From NCBI GenBank assembly GCA_949710005.1, contig OX453275.1, forward strand, positions 30,323,218-30,387,217: 64,000 nucleotides of DNA, in the 5' to 3' direction. Position 1 is the stretch's first letter. The number at the start of each line of letters is the position of its first letter. This stretch comes from Ricordea florida (lineage: Eukaryota > Cnidaria > Anthozoa > Corallimorpharia > Ricordeidae). Positions 47,063-59,300 of this stretch are shown here, piece by piece. The notes under the pieces are model-generated. The model ran no database searches and was not told the origin of the DNA. It saw nothing but the letters and a program-made list of their open reading frames with translations. The position numbers and the translations under genes are program-made.

Positions 47063-49769
47063 ATGGCGGAAGATCATAACAACGTACTTTCTAGGTTTGC
47101 GAAAATTCCGATAAAAAATCAGGCTACCCTGTTGGTAGGTTTGCGTGGATTTTGGATTGTTCAGTTTTGTTTAATTGTAAGTTTTTCCCAACGTATTTTG
47201 ACAAGAGTTGTGCAATGTTATTGTTTTGATGTTTAGTTTGTAGGCGTCAAAGGAATTGGAAAACACAGACTTGCGAAGTCTATGGTTGGGATCCATACGG
47301 ATTTTTCGCTACAGATGTAAGATCCAAGCATACTTGATTACTTCGTTTTGAAAGGTTACAATTCAATGTTTAATCAAGTCATGTTGAAGCGATTTTAGCT
47401 TTGAGTTCGATGGTGCTTCACTACATGTAATCGTTATCTTGGATTATTGTTTTTGCCAGCCGAGTGGCGACAAGTCTTCCCTTGTCAACAGATGCGGATG
47501 ATGCAAGACCGCGAATTGACTTCATTGTGTTTTTCATAGACCTCACCAATAGGCATAGGTAAATAGAAAAAAAGGTTATTATCGTGATCAGCTTCTTCTG
47601 TCTGTGTAGGTTTGAATACTTTTTTTCTATCAAGCTTTTTGCATGCCATAATGCACACCTATCAATGTTAAGCCGGCGGGGGAAGGGGGGGAATCAGGGC
47701 AACCCTGCTCCCATAGTGAAGTGCTTCAAGTGATTGCAGCAGTTTTCCCCACATAGTTCTTACACACCATATGAACAATATGGAATAATGTTATAAATGA
47801 ATAATTGATGAACAATGAAAATGTAATTTTTTTATCATTGGAGGGGTGGGGACGGGGTAGGCTCATGTTTTACTAGTTTCTGTCATTCACTTCGTCAGCT
47901 TTGAGGTTATCAGGTCTTCTATCAATCATGTTGACATAGACTACTTCCTTGGACACTGCTGCTTTGTGGTGACGCAAGGTCAGGGTGGTCAAACCTTTCA
48001 TACTATGCTTTGTTTTGAAGCCATTTTTCAGACACATATGATTGTATGGTGCATTTTGTTCAGTTCATCCCCACAAATTGGTTCCTGACATGAAAATCCT
48101 AATGCGGGAAGAAGAATTGTCCTTGAAACAAGTTCCTGACACAATCATCTTGGACCTGTCCACCAATGTGTGCCATTCTGTGCTTTTCAATTTTTTTTTC
48201 TGGAGATATTACCATTAACAGATATGTTTTGATTGCAATTTAATAAATGAGCAGGAGTGCTTTATCAAGTATAAAACAGAAGGGGAAACTGAATGTTTTA
48301 TACTGATAAAGCACGAAATGTGAGTTTCTTGAATTACTTCAAAAACTTTTTATATAGACAGATTCATTATTACACTAAACTTTGAATTTTTGTGTATTTT
48401 GATCAAAGAAATTGAATGCAAAAGTTGGCCATGTCTGTATCAGATATAAAGACACTCATTAAACATTAATTTCCTTTGTATTTATTTATGAATTGTTAAT
48501 GAGTTTTTGAAGTGGAATTCAAAAATTCTAATTAATTTATATACATGGAGGAACTTAAGTGTCCCTATACATTTATGGTTCATACTGCTTTTCAAAGTCT
48601 TCATTTAAATGGTCTTCACATGATCAACCTTTTTTCCTTAGCAAAAAATGAACCTATGCATGGAGTCAGCAGACAGGAAGTGACAGGTCTTTGTGACAGT
48701 TATGACTCACCCCTTATTTGTGCAGATCTTGAGGTAAGTGCTGGGCATTGAGTTACAAAAGTTAAGATTATTAAACAATTTTTGAAATATTGAGCTATAC
48801 CACCAAAGTAATGATGATAATGACAACAGACCATCCCCTTGACAACACACAACTTTTCCAAAGTTTTTATTTCATTTGATCTTACCAATCAGATGACTGC
48901 TCTCTTGTTTTCAGGGTTAGAGGAATTGTTTTGTTGTTGTTTAGGCGTTTCCATTTTGCTGACTAATATTGCACATTATTGTAACTCTCAGTTAGTAAGC
49001 ACGCTGTGATTGGTCAATTTAGCAGGCCGTACTTCAATGTACGGCCTGCTAAATTCAAAAGTTTGTTTTGAGATATAATAAATATCTTACAAACCTTGTT
49101 TTCTCGGTCTGTACTGTAAGTTACGGATCCTTGTTTTTTTCTGCTTGGATTTATGGCCCGCGTGCTTCGCGCTTGGGCCATAAATCTGAGTGGAAGAACT
49201 AGTACCAACCCTGAACTCGGTTAGTAAGCTGTATGAATGTAGTAAGAGTGACAGTGCACTCCCTAAATCTCCAGGGTGTCTGTTCTGAGGCCTTCCAGGG
49301 TTATCAAAATTCATTATTAATGTTTGCATCAAATCTCAAATGCAAGGATGTACGGTATTAACCCTTTCTATGCCACAGGTGACCCATGTATAAATTCTCC
49401 TAATAATACCAATGCACTAATGTACAAGCAGATTATAAGAATTAATAAATTAAATGAGATCACATCAAGGATGCTAAATCAATCAAATGCCAAATTCTCC
49501 AGTCTAGAACCTAAGTAACTGTATGGCAGTTATTACGTAGGAGAATTTATACTTTAACTTGGTAGTGAAAGGTTAATAATTCTCACTCTGTTTCTAATAT
49601 ATTTTAGAGAGAGGAGGACAGAATATTTTTATCAAGGAAACTTCTTCATCAGCTTCGGGTTTCATGTGGATTCTGTACAGATGTGACACCATTACTCCTG
49701 GAGACAACAAGAAAGTCATTTGTCTTTGAAGACGAACTTTCTAATGACACCATAGAAATGGAGCTTTGA
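47063..49769 (+). CDS. Unrecognised small protein, four exons (132 aa)
   Basis: Coding exons 47063-47134, 47244-47316, 48642-48733 and 49608-49769. Donors are GTAGGT, GTAAGA and GTAAGT; acceptors are TTTGTAG, TTTCCTTAG and ATTTTAG; phases 0, 1, 0 chain exactly to a TGA. The start is MAEDHNNVLSRF in good context (AAAATGG). The product is soluble-looking, with a charged mix, four Cys in the second half (two as CGFC), no signal peptide and no transmembrane segment. The tail is acidic. I do not recognise a family. The exact phase match over four exons is the main evidence that it is real. It is divergent from NOL12 and may share its promoter. Confidence 0.7.
48982..49237. repeat. Palindromic element, family B, copy 2
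   Basis: GCAGGCCGTACTTCAATGTACGGCCTGC core; the same flanking order as at 35872-36095. In the third intron of the unknown gene. Confidence 0.88.
49358..49575. repeat. Hairpin element distantly like family A
   Basis: It starts TTAACCCTTTCTATGCC and ends with GGTAGTGAAAGGTTAA. GTATAAATTCTCCTA pairs with TAGGAGAATTTATAC inside. It ends about 30 bp before the exon 4 acceptor at 49607. Confidence 0.7.
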
Positions 49770-49964
49770 GATAGCATTACAGGAAAAGTATAAAAATTAT
49801 TTCAACTGTTGGTTGTCACCACTGGAAAAGAAACAATTCACTGCTTTTTGCAGATGCAATATTAACCATGTTCACTTTTAATGGTGACGAATGTGTAACA
49901 AGTCCTATACAATATCAAGCAAAGAGATTGAGAATTGAGAAAATGTTCACCTTCAGGATATTAG

Positions 49965-50380
49965 TAAAGGTAATCATACGGTTTCGAGTTCAATTTGGAA
50001 TTAATTTGCACGAGTGAGTTTTTCAAAAAGCTGAAATAGTACGAGCCGCTTCGGCGAGTGCAATTTCAGCTTTTTGAAAAACTCACAAGTACAAATTAAT
50101 TCCAAATTGAACGAGAAAAGCCGTATGATTACTTATTAATAATATAAACATGAAAAAATTCACCTGGAGGAAGTGTCGGAAGATCTCATTGCGAACGGAC
50201 AGGAAGTAAGCATTTGACGCGGATTTGACACTTTATTTACTGAAGATCAACTGATAACGCTACGAACTCAAAGCGGTTCGTTTAAAAATAAAGAATATCA
50301 TAATCCAGAAAATCGATGTGTAATTTGCACTGGTGTTACACTTTTTGCACTGGTATTACACTTTTTGCACTGGTGTTACA

Positions 50381-50413
<33 letters not shown>

Positions 50414-50435
50414 GAGTAATTTTTTCATGTATATT
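49965..50435. repeat. Dispersed element, family D, copy 3 (largest)
   Basis: Contains a hairpin AATTTGGAATTAATTTG...CAAATTAATTCCAAATT around AGCTGAAAT/ATTTCAGCT, then three direct GCACTGGTGTTACACTT units. Confidence 0.82.
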
Positions 50436-50488
50436 ATTAAATTAATTAATAAACCACTTTATTCTCCAAACTAGTAAATAAGGGAATT

Positions 50489-50795
50489 TAGTATAAATAC
50501 TCAGGTGATTATACAAAATCGCACGCTCCGATTGGTTCGCTATCTCGGATTATCAGCCGATAATCACCTCGACGAACAAAATGGCTGCCAGTCGTTTGCA
50601 CGCTTTTGATGAAATAATTTCTCCTTGTTGTACAAAGCTTTTTCTTTTCTTTTTTTGAAGTAATCACCTGTGCATTTATACTAAAACAATTATTCGCCTC
50701 AGGCTCAGCGATTCTCGCTGAATATTCACCGAGACTTCGTCTTGGTGAATATTCACCGAGAATCACTTCGCCTTCGGCGAATAATTGTTAATTAT
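50489..50795. repeat. Palindromic element, family C, copy 1
   Basis: Core GCTATCTCGGATTATCAGCC, with arms GTATAAATACTCAGGTGATTA and TAATCACCTGTGCATTTATAC (in pieces). Copies at 57960-58281 and 61449-61710. Confidence 0.85.
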
Positions 50796-51743
50796 TATAT
50801 AAACAGCAGTTAATTTAAAGACCAGGGCGAGCTTTAGTTGTGAAAACATAATATCTTCTGATGTGAAAAAGACTAGTTGCTATGGTTTCATAATAAATAG
50901 CACCTTGAAATATAAAGTCTCAGTAGTGACCAGCATCCAGTTTCTCTGTTCATCAACCATGCATTTTATGAGAATAACGAAAATGATCACCAAAAAAGAG
51001 TTGTATTGATATTTATATAAATTCCCCTTTCTAGTACCATAACAAATATAAGAGAACAGTTTAATAGGAGAAGGTAAAAATTAAAATTGGGACAAAGGGT
51101 TAAATAGTTTGGTGTTTCACTGGGGTTGATATCATAGCTAGAACATTACATCGCCACTTGGAGATACGGAATTTCTCTTTCGCTGTACTCAGCTGTGAAA
51201 TATTCTTCAAATTTGGTAATAAAAAATCATTTTATTTTGTTGAGTTGTACATGACTTGTTAATTCAGTAGTTTATTGTAACAAAGTGGTTCTGCTAAAAT
51301 GTACAAGGCCAAGACATGAAGATGACTGTAAATAGCACTGTGGATGAAACCCTAAATGTCTGATGTGTATCATACCAAACAGGGAAGCAGGCAAGGCCAT
51401 TTATACAGCCTTCAGATTCCAATTTCATCATCTATTTAATCAAATGGGATTTACAAAAAGAAACAGCTACCTCAATAGTTTAAACGTTTCAAATTGCAGT
51501 TGTTACTCCTATTGCTGCATGCACTGACCACTTACTGTGAGAGAATTGTGTTACATCATGGCCAAGAAAAGATTATGTGAATACATTTTCACTGTATTGT
51601 CATTTTTGAGGATTATAATTTATCACTATGAACACATATACCCTTCCAGGAAGAAATTGACATGACAAGCAAACAGTTTTAAGTTACAAAATGTAATGCT
51701 GACAGATTACCTAATTAAATAAATCACGGTGCACCTGAAATAA

Positions 51744-51749
51744 TTTATT
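51744..51749 (-). terminator. AATAAA overlapping the TMEM94 stop codon
   Basis: The stop TAA (51748-51750) is followed by TAAA so that AATAAA overlaps it. If used, the 3' UTR would be only about 20 nt; a later signal is equally possible. Confidence 0.35.
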
Positions 51750-53312
51750 AAAATGGTGAATTCATGCCTAGTTTGGTTCCAAATTTGAGTTTTGCCCTCT
51801 TCTGGTACCTGATTCTTTCCCTATGGGAAAAAAAAAAATACATTCTTAGGAAATCTTTGTAAACTTTAACATAAATAACCATATTGCTCATAATTTATCA
51901 GTTAGAATTATGCAATTCATGTACTAAACTACATGTAAATGATTGTGTAAAAATAAGGGAATACATTCATATATACATAAAGGTAAATTCCATGACTATA
52001 TGGTTTTAAAATGTTTAAACCCATTTCTTTATGAAATATTATTTAACATTGGAGAATATTGCAGCGTGTCAAACTTAAGTTTTCTGAATTTCCAATTTTC
52101 CATATTTTCATTTCTGAGTATGGTACTAGTAAATGAAATTTCATATTTAAAAACTAGTTACTTCTGCCACAAGACAGAGGTGACAATTGCTGTCTACAAT
52201 GTTTCCATGAAATACCTGTTATCAAAGGCTCTTCCTTTTCAAATAAATTGGTTATACACAGGGGGTAATTATTCACAGACACTTCTATCAGTTTGGTTAA
52301 AGGTCCAGCACAAGAACTTAATCTCTCTTAATTTCACACAATAATTAGAAGTTCTTACCTAATATACCTTCTTTTGAAAAGTTCACAAATTGTCAGAGCT
52401 ACAATGGGCCAAGTTATCAAGATGATTACTGATGGCAATGCGACATCCTTGATTCCAAAGACAACAGTTGTCTGACTCCTCCAACCAACTTGGGACAACG
52501 CAAAGTACAATACTTGAAGTACTACACTGTCGAACAAAATAAAAAGAAAAAACCTCTCGATCACAGAAAGAATAAACAAAAAGTATACCAAGGCCCTTTT
52601 GCATGCTCCTCTAAATGACTTAGATTCAAGGACTTAGTTTAAAGCATAGTACACAAGACTAAACTTTTAATTTATACCTCTTACTAACCAAGTTTGAGGT
52701 CTGTACTGTAAATTATGGACCAAGTTTTTTTTCTGCTTGGATCTATGGCCCAAGTGTGAAGTGCATGTGCCATAAATCTGAGTGGGAAAAACACAAGGAT
52801 TCATAACTTACAGACCAGACCAAGAAAATGAGGTTTGTAAGATTTATTTATTTTATCTCTGGAGACACTTTGGCGAACAAACCAATCTTTTGAATTTAGC
52901 TGGCCATACAGTGAAGTACGGCCTGCTAAAATGACCAATCACAGCACATGTACTAATTGAGAGATATAACAAAGTAACTTACACTGCAATGAATGTGAAT
53001 ATCCATGTTTTGTTGATGACAGGCGACTTCCTCCACAGCAAGTGAAGACGATGCACATAGCTTGATGAAATGAAAACTTCAAAGGAAGCAAACAAAACCA
53101 TACAATGGGTGTCAATTGCATATTTTTAGCATATATCCAAATTTAAAAAAATCCAGAAAAACGCTCACCAAAAACAAAAACAATGAAAAGGGCATTTATG
53201 TCTTGTGCTAGGGCAAGTGCTTGAATGTGCCTTCCTCCCAAGCCATTCCAAAGTTCAGTACTGTTCCTAAAAGGTTGGAAAAACAAAACAAAAACATTAA
53301 GCCACCCAGGAG

Positions 53313-53374
<62 letters not shown>

Positions 53375-56300
53375 AGGGGGGGAGGTAGGGGGGTGGGGAG
53401 GCAGCTTAACAAAGCTTAACCTTTTTACTTCCAAGAGTGACTTGACAGATTTTACTCTGTCTAATGCCAGATGATTTTACTCGCCAAATTGAGACCCCTC
53501 AGGAGTGAAAGGGTTGACAGAGAGGAGTGGCCTAACAGAGTAAGGCAGCTTAACAGAGAAGAGCAGCTTAAATGTAGGATTACGGGTTTACCAAATTTAA
53601 AGGTTTTTATTTTCATAGTTTTGAGAGTTTTCCCACCTTAGTTAACAATACAAGAATCCAGAAACTCCAAAAATACAAATTAGCATTGAAACCTACAGGA
53701 GAGTAGGCTAGCAGGCTAAACAGACTTGGAACTCATGTTGATCATTCCCCAAATCAAAGGTGTAATAAAGTCAAAGTGAATGGCTTAGATGTAAAAAAAA
53801 GTGATAGTACATAAATGTAATCCCACCAGGAGATTCTGCAAGGCGAGAGGGGGGTTTTAGAGAGAGGGAAGCGTAAATTATTAGAGGGTGACGGCTTAAT
53901 CAAAAGGAAGAGGGGGATGGTGGCCTAATAAAAGATTTATGGTGTGAAACTACTTAAATGTTCAGAATTCTTGACTTTTGATTCCCCCAAAGCGATCAAT
54001 ATGCAACTTCCTCATTCAATGCAATGTAACTTTAATTCAATTCATTCACTCGTTTGCTTCCAAGTGAGCAAGTCATGAGTCTATTTAGTGAGTCATATAT
54101 TCACAGGTTTACAATACACATCCCCTTAAATGAATGTTACCTGAATCCAAAGAGGTAATGGCAGCTTTCAGATTTCTTGTAATGAGAGAGACAGAATCCA
54201 TGCAGTGTGAGAGGAAATAGTACAAGGCAACATACACAAACAGAGGGAAGGAAACAGATCATAAAAAAGAAGCATGCAGTATGTGTCATGTCCTGAAAAA
54301 GGGAAAAAATGTAAATCTCCTTTAATACACTTGATAATAAAATAAAGAAAACATTCAAAACTTGCACAATCAAATGTTAACTACTGGGAAATAAGTCTCC
54401 ATGTCTACAAAGTCATCCAGAAAGACTTAATAATATTCAAACAATTTTCCTTTAAATTCAAACAGAGTTAGAAATGTTTGTCCTTTGAACCTAGTTTAAT
54501 GGCCTTGCTCCCACAAGTCTTTTATAGCTCAGTGGTAGAGCATCTGAACTAGTAACTGGAGTGTTGTGGGTTTGACTGCTATCATAACAATTCAGATTTG
54601 CTTTTAAACAATTTGCCTCTGACTGCGCCAAAAAATAAATCTTTCAAAACTTTTCTAGGCTCAAAATGTACCATCTTCATTATTTCACAGTATCAAATAT
54701 TTCTTCCATTTATTTAAATACAAACCTTAAAATTCTTGTCATTTTTTCCAGTCATCAAGGTCATCAGTTCTTTATCAGCTGGCACTCCAATCAATGAAAG
54801 ACTTAGAAGGGGTACTGTTAGGCATGATAACCAGAGTAAATGAAGGCCTGTCAGGGGAGGGGGCAGAAGAAGGATTGAGGACAGCAGCATGGTGGAAGAA
54901 AGTAACAGTTGACAGGGTAGCATGAATGAGAAACAGTTTCTGACACCAAAGCAAAGACGTCGTGCCTGCAAGGTAAGAAAATAACGAGGCTCAATTCATT
55001 ACAAACAAGAAGCACAAATTACTAGTTCAGTAAATATTACAATCAATTTTCTGTTAGTAACCACTTCCAATATGTGACATCTGCTTAGATTAGGCGTTGC
55101 ATTTCTTATTCCAGTATAAAACAATTTCTGTGTCAGCAACCCTTGCATGTAACATGTCAAATCTTTGGGCACATTGTTTTGTATATCCAGTATCATAAAG
55201 GACCATTTTTCAAAGAAAGCAGACTCAGTGAGAGAACCATTTTAAGTAAATTGCAGTTGTGAGTAAATGATACAGTTTGAGCACATTTGTACTGTAATTT
55301 GGCCTGTAAGGCAGGGCTTGATGTGGGAGGGGTGCACACCATTGTACATGTACACATGTTCAACCTCCATTCAGACACCATTCAGAATCATAGGATGTGA
55401 TGGTCTGCCTACCTTATCCACAAGGCATTGTTATAACCTTTAAAAGGGAAAGATCTCATGCATATACCACCCACGAGTCCCCAACTACATAAAACATCTT
55501 AAATTATTCAATGCACCATTCAATTTCGTCAACATACTATTCAATTATGCACAGGGGATTCGTAGTGGGTATATACATGAGATCTCTGCCTGTAAAGGGA
55601 AACAATTACATACAATGGGACTCATGGTGGATATATACATGAGATCTCTACCCTTAAAGAACACAATTATATAGTGGCAACTCACAAGGAAAATGTTTCA
55701 TGACTATGGTACCAATTAAAGACAGCCCTAAAAGAAACTTACACACCTCTTTTATCAAGTCTTTGAACTCAAAATTTACATCTCTATGGAATGCCAGTGA
55801 ACAAGGGAGCGCATTAAGTAAAGCACTTAGCTCAAGAGGCGAAAGTTCTGTGTAAACAAGAAAAACAAAATCAAAGTGTAATTTTGCACTTCTACAGAAT
55901 ATAATTCAGCAGGTGGAAAGCGTTTGTTTCTTTACCACTTTCATCTTCGACTGAGTGATCATCACTAAACTTCCTGTGTAGCTTGTCTCTGGCATTTTCA
56001 TGGCCTAATTGAGGAGTTCCTGATCTGAAGTCCTTGGGCAAACCTTTCAGACATAGCTGAGGGAACAGAGGCTCAATTGCAATGCTAAATGACAAAGGGA
56101 ATAGCAATACACAGATAAATAAATGAATAATTGACTTATTTGAATCCTCTGCCCTGTACAGTAACAACACATTTCTGGTGGAAATACAAAAATGTGGTAA
56201 AATAATTTAATTGGGGGTTGCATAGCTCATAGGTTTTTAGTACCTTAAAAGTTCTTTGAAGCCCAACTTTTACAACTTTCTCTATTGTTTTTACAGCAAA

Positions 56301-59300
56301 GTTGTTATATTTCAGTATCTATTGTTCTCCTAGGCAGCAACTTTACTAAACTTCCTTTGTGATAGAATTTAATGAAGGTCTTTGATTCCAGATTCAATGA
56401 GACACGATTTCGAGATGTGGACTTACAGTTGCCATAACGAAGCTACAAATACAATTATTGTGTGATTCTCTATGACATCTGTAAGTACATTAGAGTCTTT
56501 TCACATTTACTACGCTAGATATGACCACTTAGGCTCTGCCTGTTATGGAGATTGGTCCATCATCAAAACTGGCAGTTAAAATTCTAAATCTGGAAACCAA
56601 ACTTTGTTTGGACAAAACCAAGAATCAGTAGGAATGTTAATTATAGTATGGCAATTAACACCAGTTGCCATAATCAAATTCAGACAATTCTGGATGGGAA
56701 ATGATAACCAGTTATACCAAAGTAAGAGACCTTCTATCAGGTCACATTTAGCATGCATCAAACAACTTACTTACCTTATGTCGGCCTGGATAAATATAGC
56801 TGGGTTAGCAGAATTAAATGAACTTCCAACACAACACACAACTTCACCATTCTCTTGCATAATAGCAATCATCTCCTTCACAGCTGGACAGAAAAGTATC
56901 AGGTTTTCAATTCTCTCACACATTAAAAGTATTAAAACAATCAATAATTTCATAAATTAATGTTGCTGTTTGGTTATAAGATGCAACCCTAACTTCAATA
57001 TATAATTATTATGTCAAGTCAAAAATTGAAACTTTCTCCAAAACATTTGGTTATAAGACCCAACCCAAACTAAGAATATGTTTTTCTTTAAGTTTGCTTT
57101 CATGAAAGCGTACCTCTTACTAAGTTCAAGGTCTGTACTGTGCGTTAGCGCAAAGTGTGTGAGTCATAAATATAAGCGGAAAAAATGGGGATCCATAACT
57201 TACAGTACAGACTGAGAAAACAAGGTTCGTAACATATTTATTATATCTCTGGAGACTTTTTGGTGACCAAAACAAACTTTTGAATTTAGCAGGCTATACA
57301 GTGAAGTACAGCCCGCTAAATTGACCAATCACAGTGTGCGTACTTATCTTATTAATACGGGTATATGGTTCAAAGTATTGCTTTATAGTTTCTTTATATT
57401 TAGTTTATTTGGGAATTAAAGCAACCCCTGTTTCGTACAAAAACTAGTCAGCTCAACACCATGAAACAAACCACCAGGTTTTAAGACAATTTCACACATC
57501 AAAAGTATCAAAACAAATGACACTTAAAAACTTCATATTAGTTTGAATCATAGTTTATCTTAATTGGTCTATTTACAGATTTGGAAATTAAAAAAATACC
57601 CTGTTTCTCAGTCATAAATAGTTTAAGATAATTTCCTGCTCTCACTATAAGTTTTTCCTTTTTTGCAAACCTGCTGCAAATTTTTTAACCATTTAACAAG
57701 ACTACTTGTAATCTAATGCTTTCTAACAGTTTTTGGACTGTATTCTCTTCTTCAGACTGGCCAAGTTTCAGTGGCACAAGGTAATTTTGGATAGGATTTG
57801 ATTTAGACTTAATAATTATCAAGGTCGTTTCTAACATAATGTTACCAGAAGGAGAACAATCTGTGAACAGTGGAACAAGAAGAGGCACATTATCAACACT
57901 TTCTAGATGTGGTCTGATGTTTTGGATTCCTCTAGGAAGATTAGCCTGAAGGGAAAGGAACAATTATTTAACAATAATTTGCCGAAGGCGTAGTGATTAC
58001 TAGCAAATATTCAACGAGACGAAGTCAAGGTGAATATTCACTGATAATGACTGAACCTGAGGCAAATAATGGTTTTAGTTTTAGTATACATACACAGGTG
58101 ATTATTTCAAAAAAAGAAAAGAAAAGGCATTGTACAACACGAAAAAATTTTATTACATCAAAAGTGCGTGAATGACTGGCAGCCATTTTGTTCATGGAGG
58201 TGATTATCAGCTGATAATCTGAGATAGCAAACCAATCAGAGCGCATGATTTTGTAGGATCACCTGAGTATTTATACTGAATATGGTTAAACAATGTACAA
58301 CAAAGAATGATTGAGGTTAGGTATAAAAATACATGAATGGAAAGATAAAAGAAGCCCATTGGGCCTCTGACCTTCTGATCTCATGAGCTAAATTATGTCA
58401 ACTGAAAAATGCTGTTAGACAAAATGATAAGAACTGTGCTACATGTATAAGAACAAAATTAATCATATTAAAGCGCAAAAAATAACACTGGGCCAATATT
58501 ATTGAAAGCAGTAACTCAAAGAACAAGACGTTGATAAATATCATGTTCCAATACAATCAACAGCCATCCAGAGCAGATGAATTGGAAACTGCTTTAATCC
58601 AAATAGCAAAATACTGATAAAAAAGTTTACAAGTCATGCAATTTTACGGAGTTAAGACACTGCAGCTTTTAAGTACCAACTGAGGGTGAAAAGAACTTTC
58701 TGAAATAGGCATTTTAAAAATGTGACATTATCATTATAATAATTTTAATTATTATTATTATTACTATTATCTATATATTATTAATATTATTATAATTTAT
58801 ATTTGTATTATTATTTCTACCATCATTATCATTTCAACAATTATTATTACCCTGTTGCAAAAGAACCAATAATCTTCAGGCGCTGATAGTTGGCTGCTTC
58901 CTAATAATGTACTAGTAGCATCTCCTTCACTTTCCATCAATGGATCACCTTCAACACCTTTGCTTGAGACTGTTGAATAAATATTTTAACAATAATAAAT
59001 AATATGGTATTTCCACACAGTCACGAAAATATCCCCTATGCATCCCATAACATTATCATGCACAATCACTTTTCACCTTTCTCTGCTGAGACACTTTCCA
59101 GTCCCCACCAGCTAACATGCTTTTCCTGTCCCTCTTGTGTTGCTGCATTTGCAATGTCAAGCCCCTGAATGTCATTTAAGCTTTCTGCATTTCTCTCAGA
59201 TACTGTAATACTGCTGCTGCGGTCATCATGGTATGCATTGTTCTCCCTTAGAGAAATGTGGCAGTTCCACCCTGTCTCAAGACCCATTCTTTCTGCAAAT

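Larger units (their letters stand above)
49770..51747. other. Intergenic region, convergent genes
   Basis: Filled largely by repeats (family D at 49965-50435, family C at 50489-50795). The rest is AT-rich 3' flank of the unknown gene and TMEM94, with no gene I can support. Confidence 0.6.

Noticed and set aside
46985-47236. 83-codon plus-strand frame around the unknown gene's first exon
   Set aside because: Its upstream part precedes the ATG at 47063 and its downstream part reads through a GTAGGT donor; only 47063-47134 is taken as coding.
53143-53412. Minus-strand frame with a His-Thr repeat
   Set aside because: The repeat is the translated (GT)n microsatellite running into true TMEM94 exon 53169-53266; only the exon part is coding.
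54520-54595. Working tRNA gene
   Set aside because: Only the D arm and A box are good; the anticodon and T stems do not pair.
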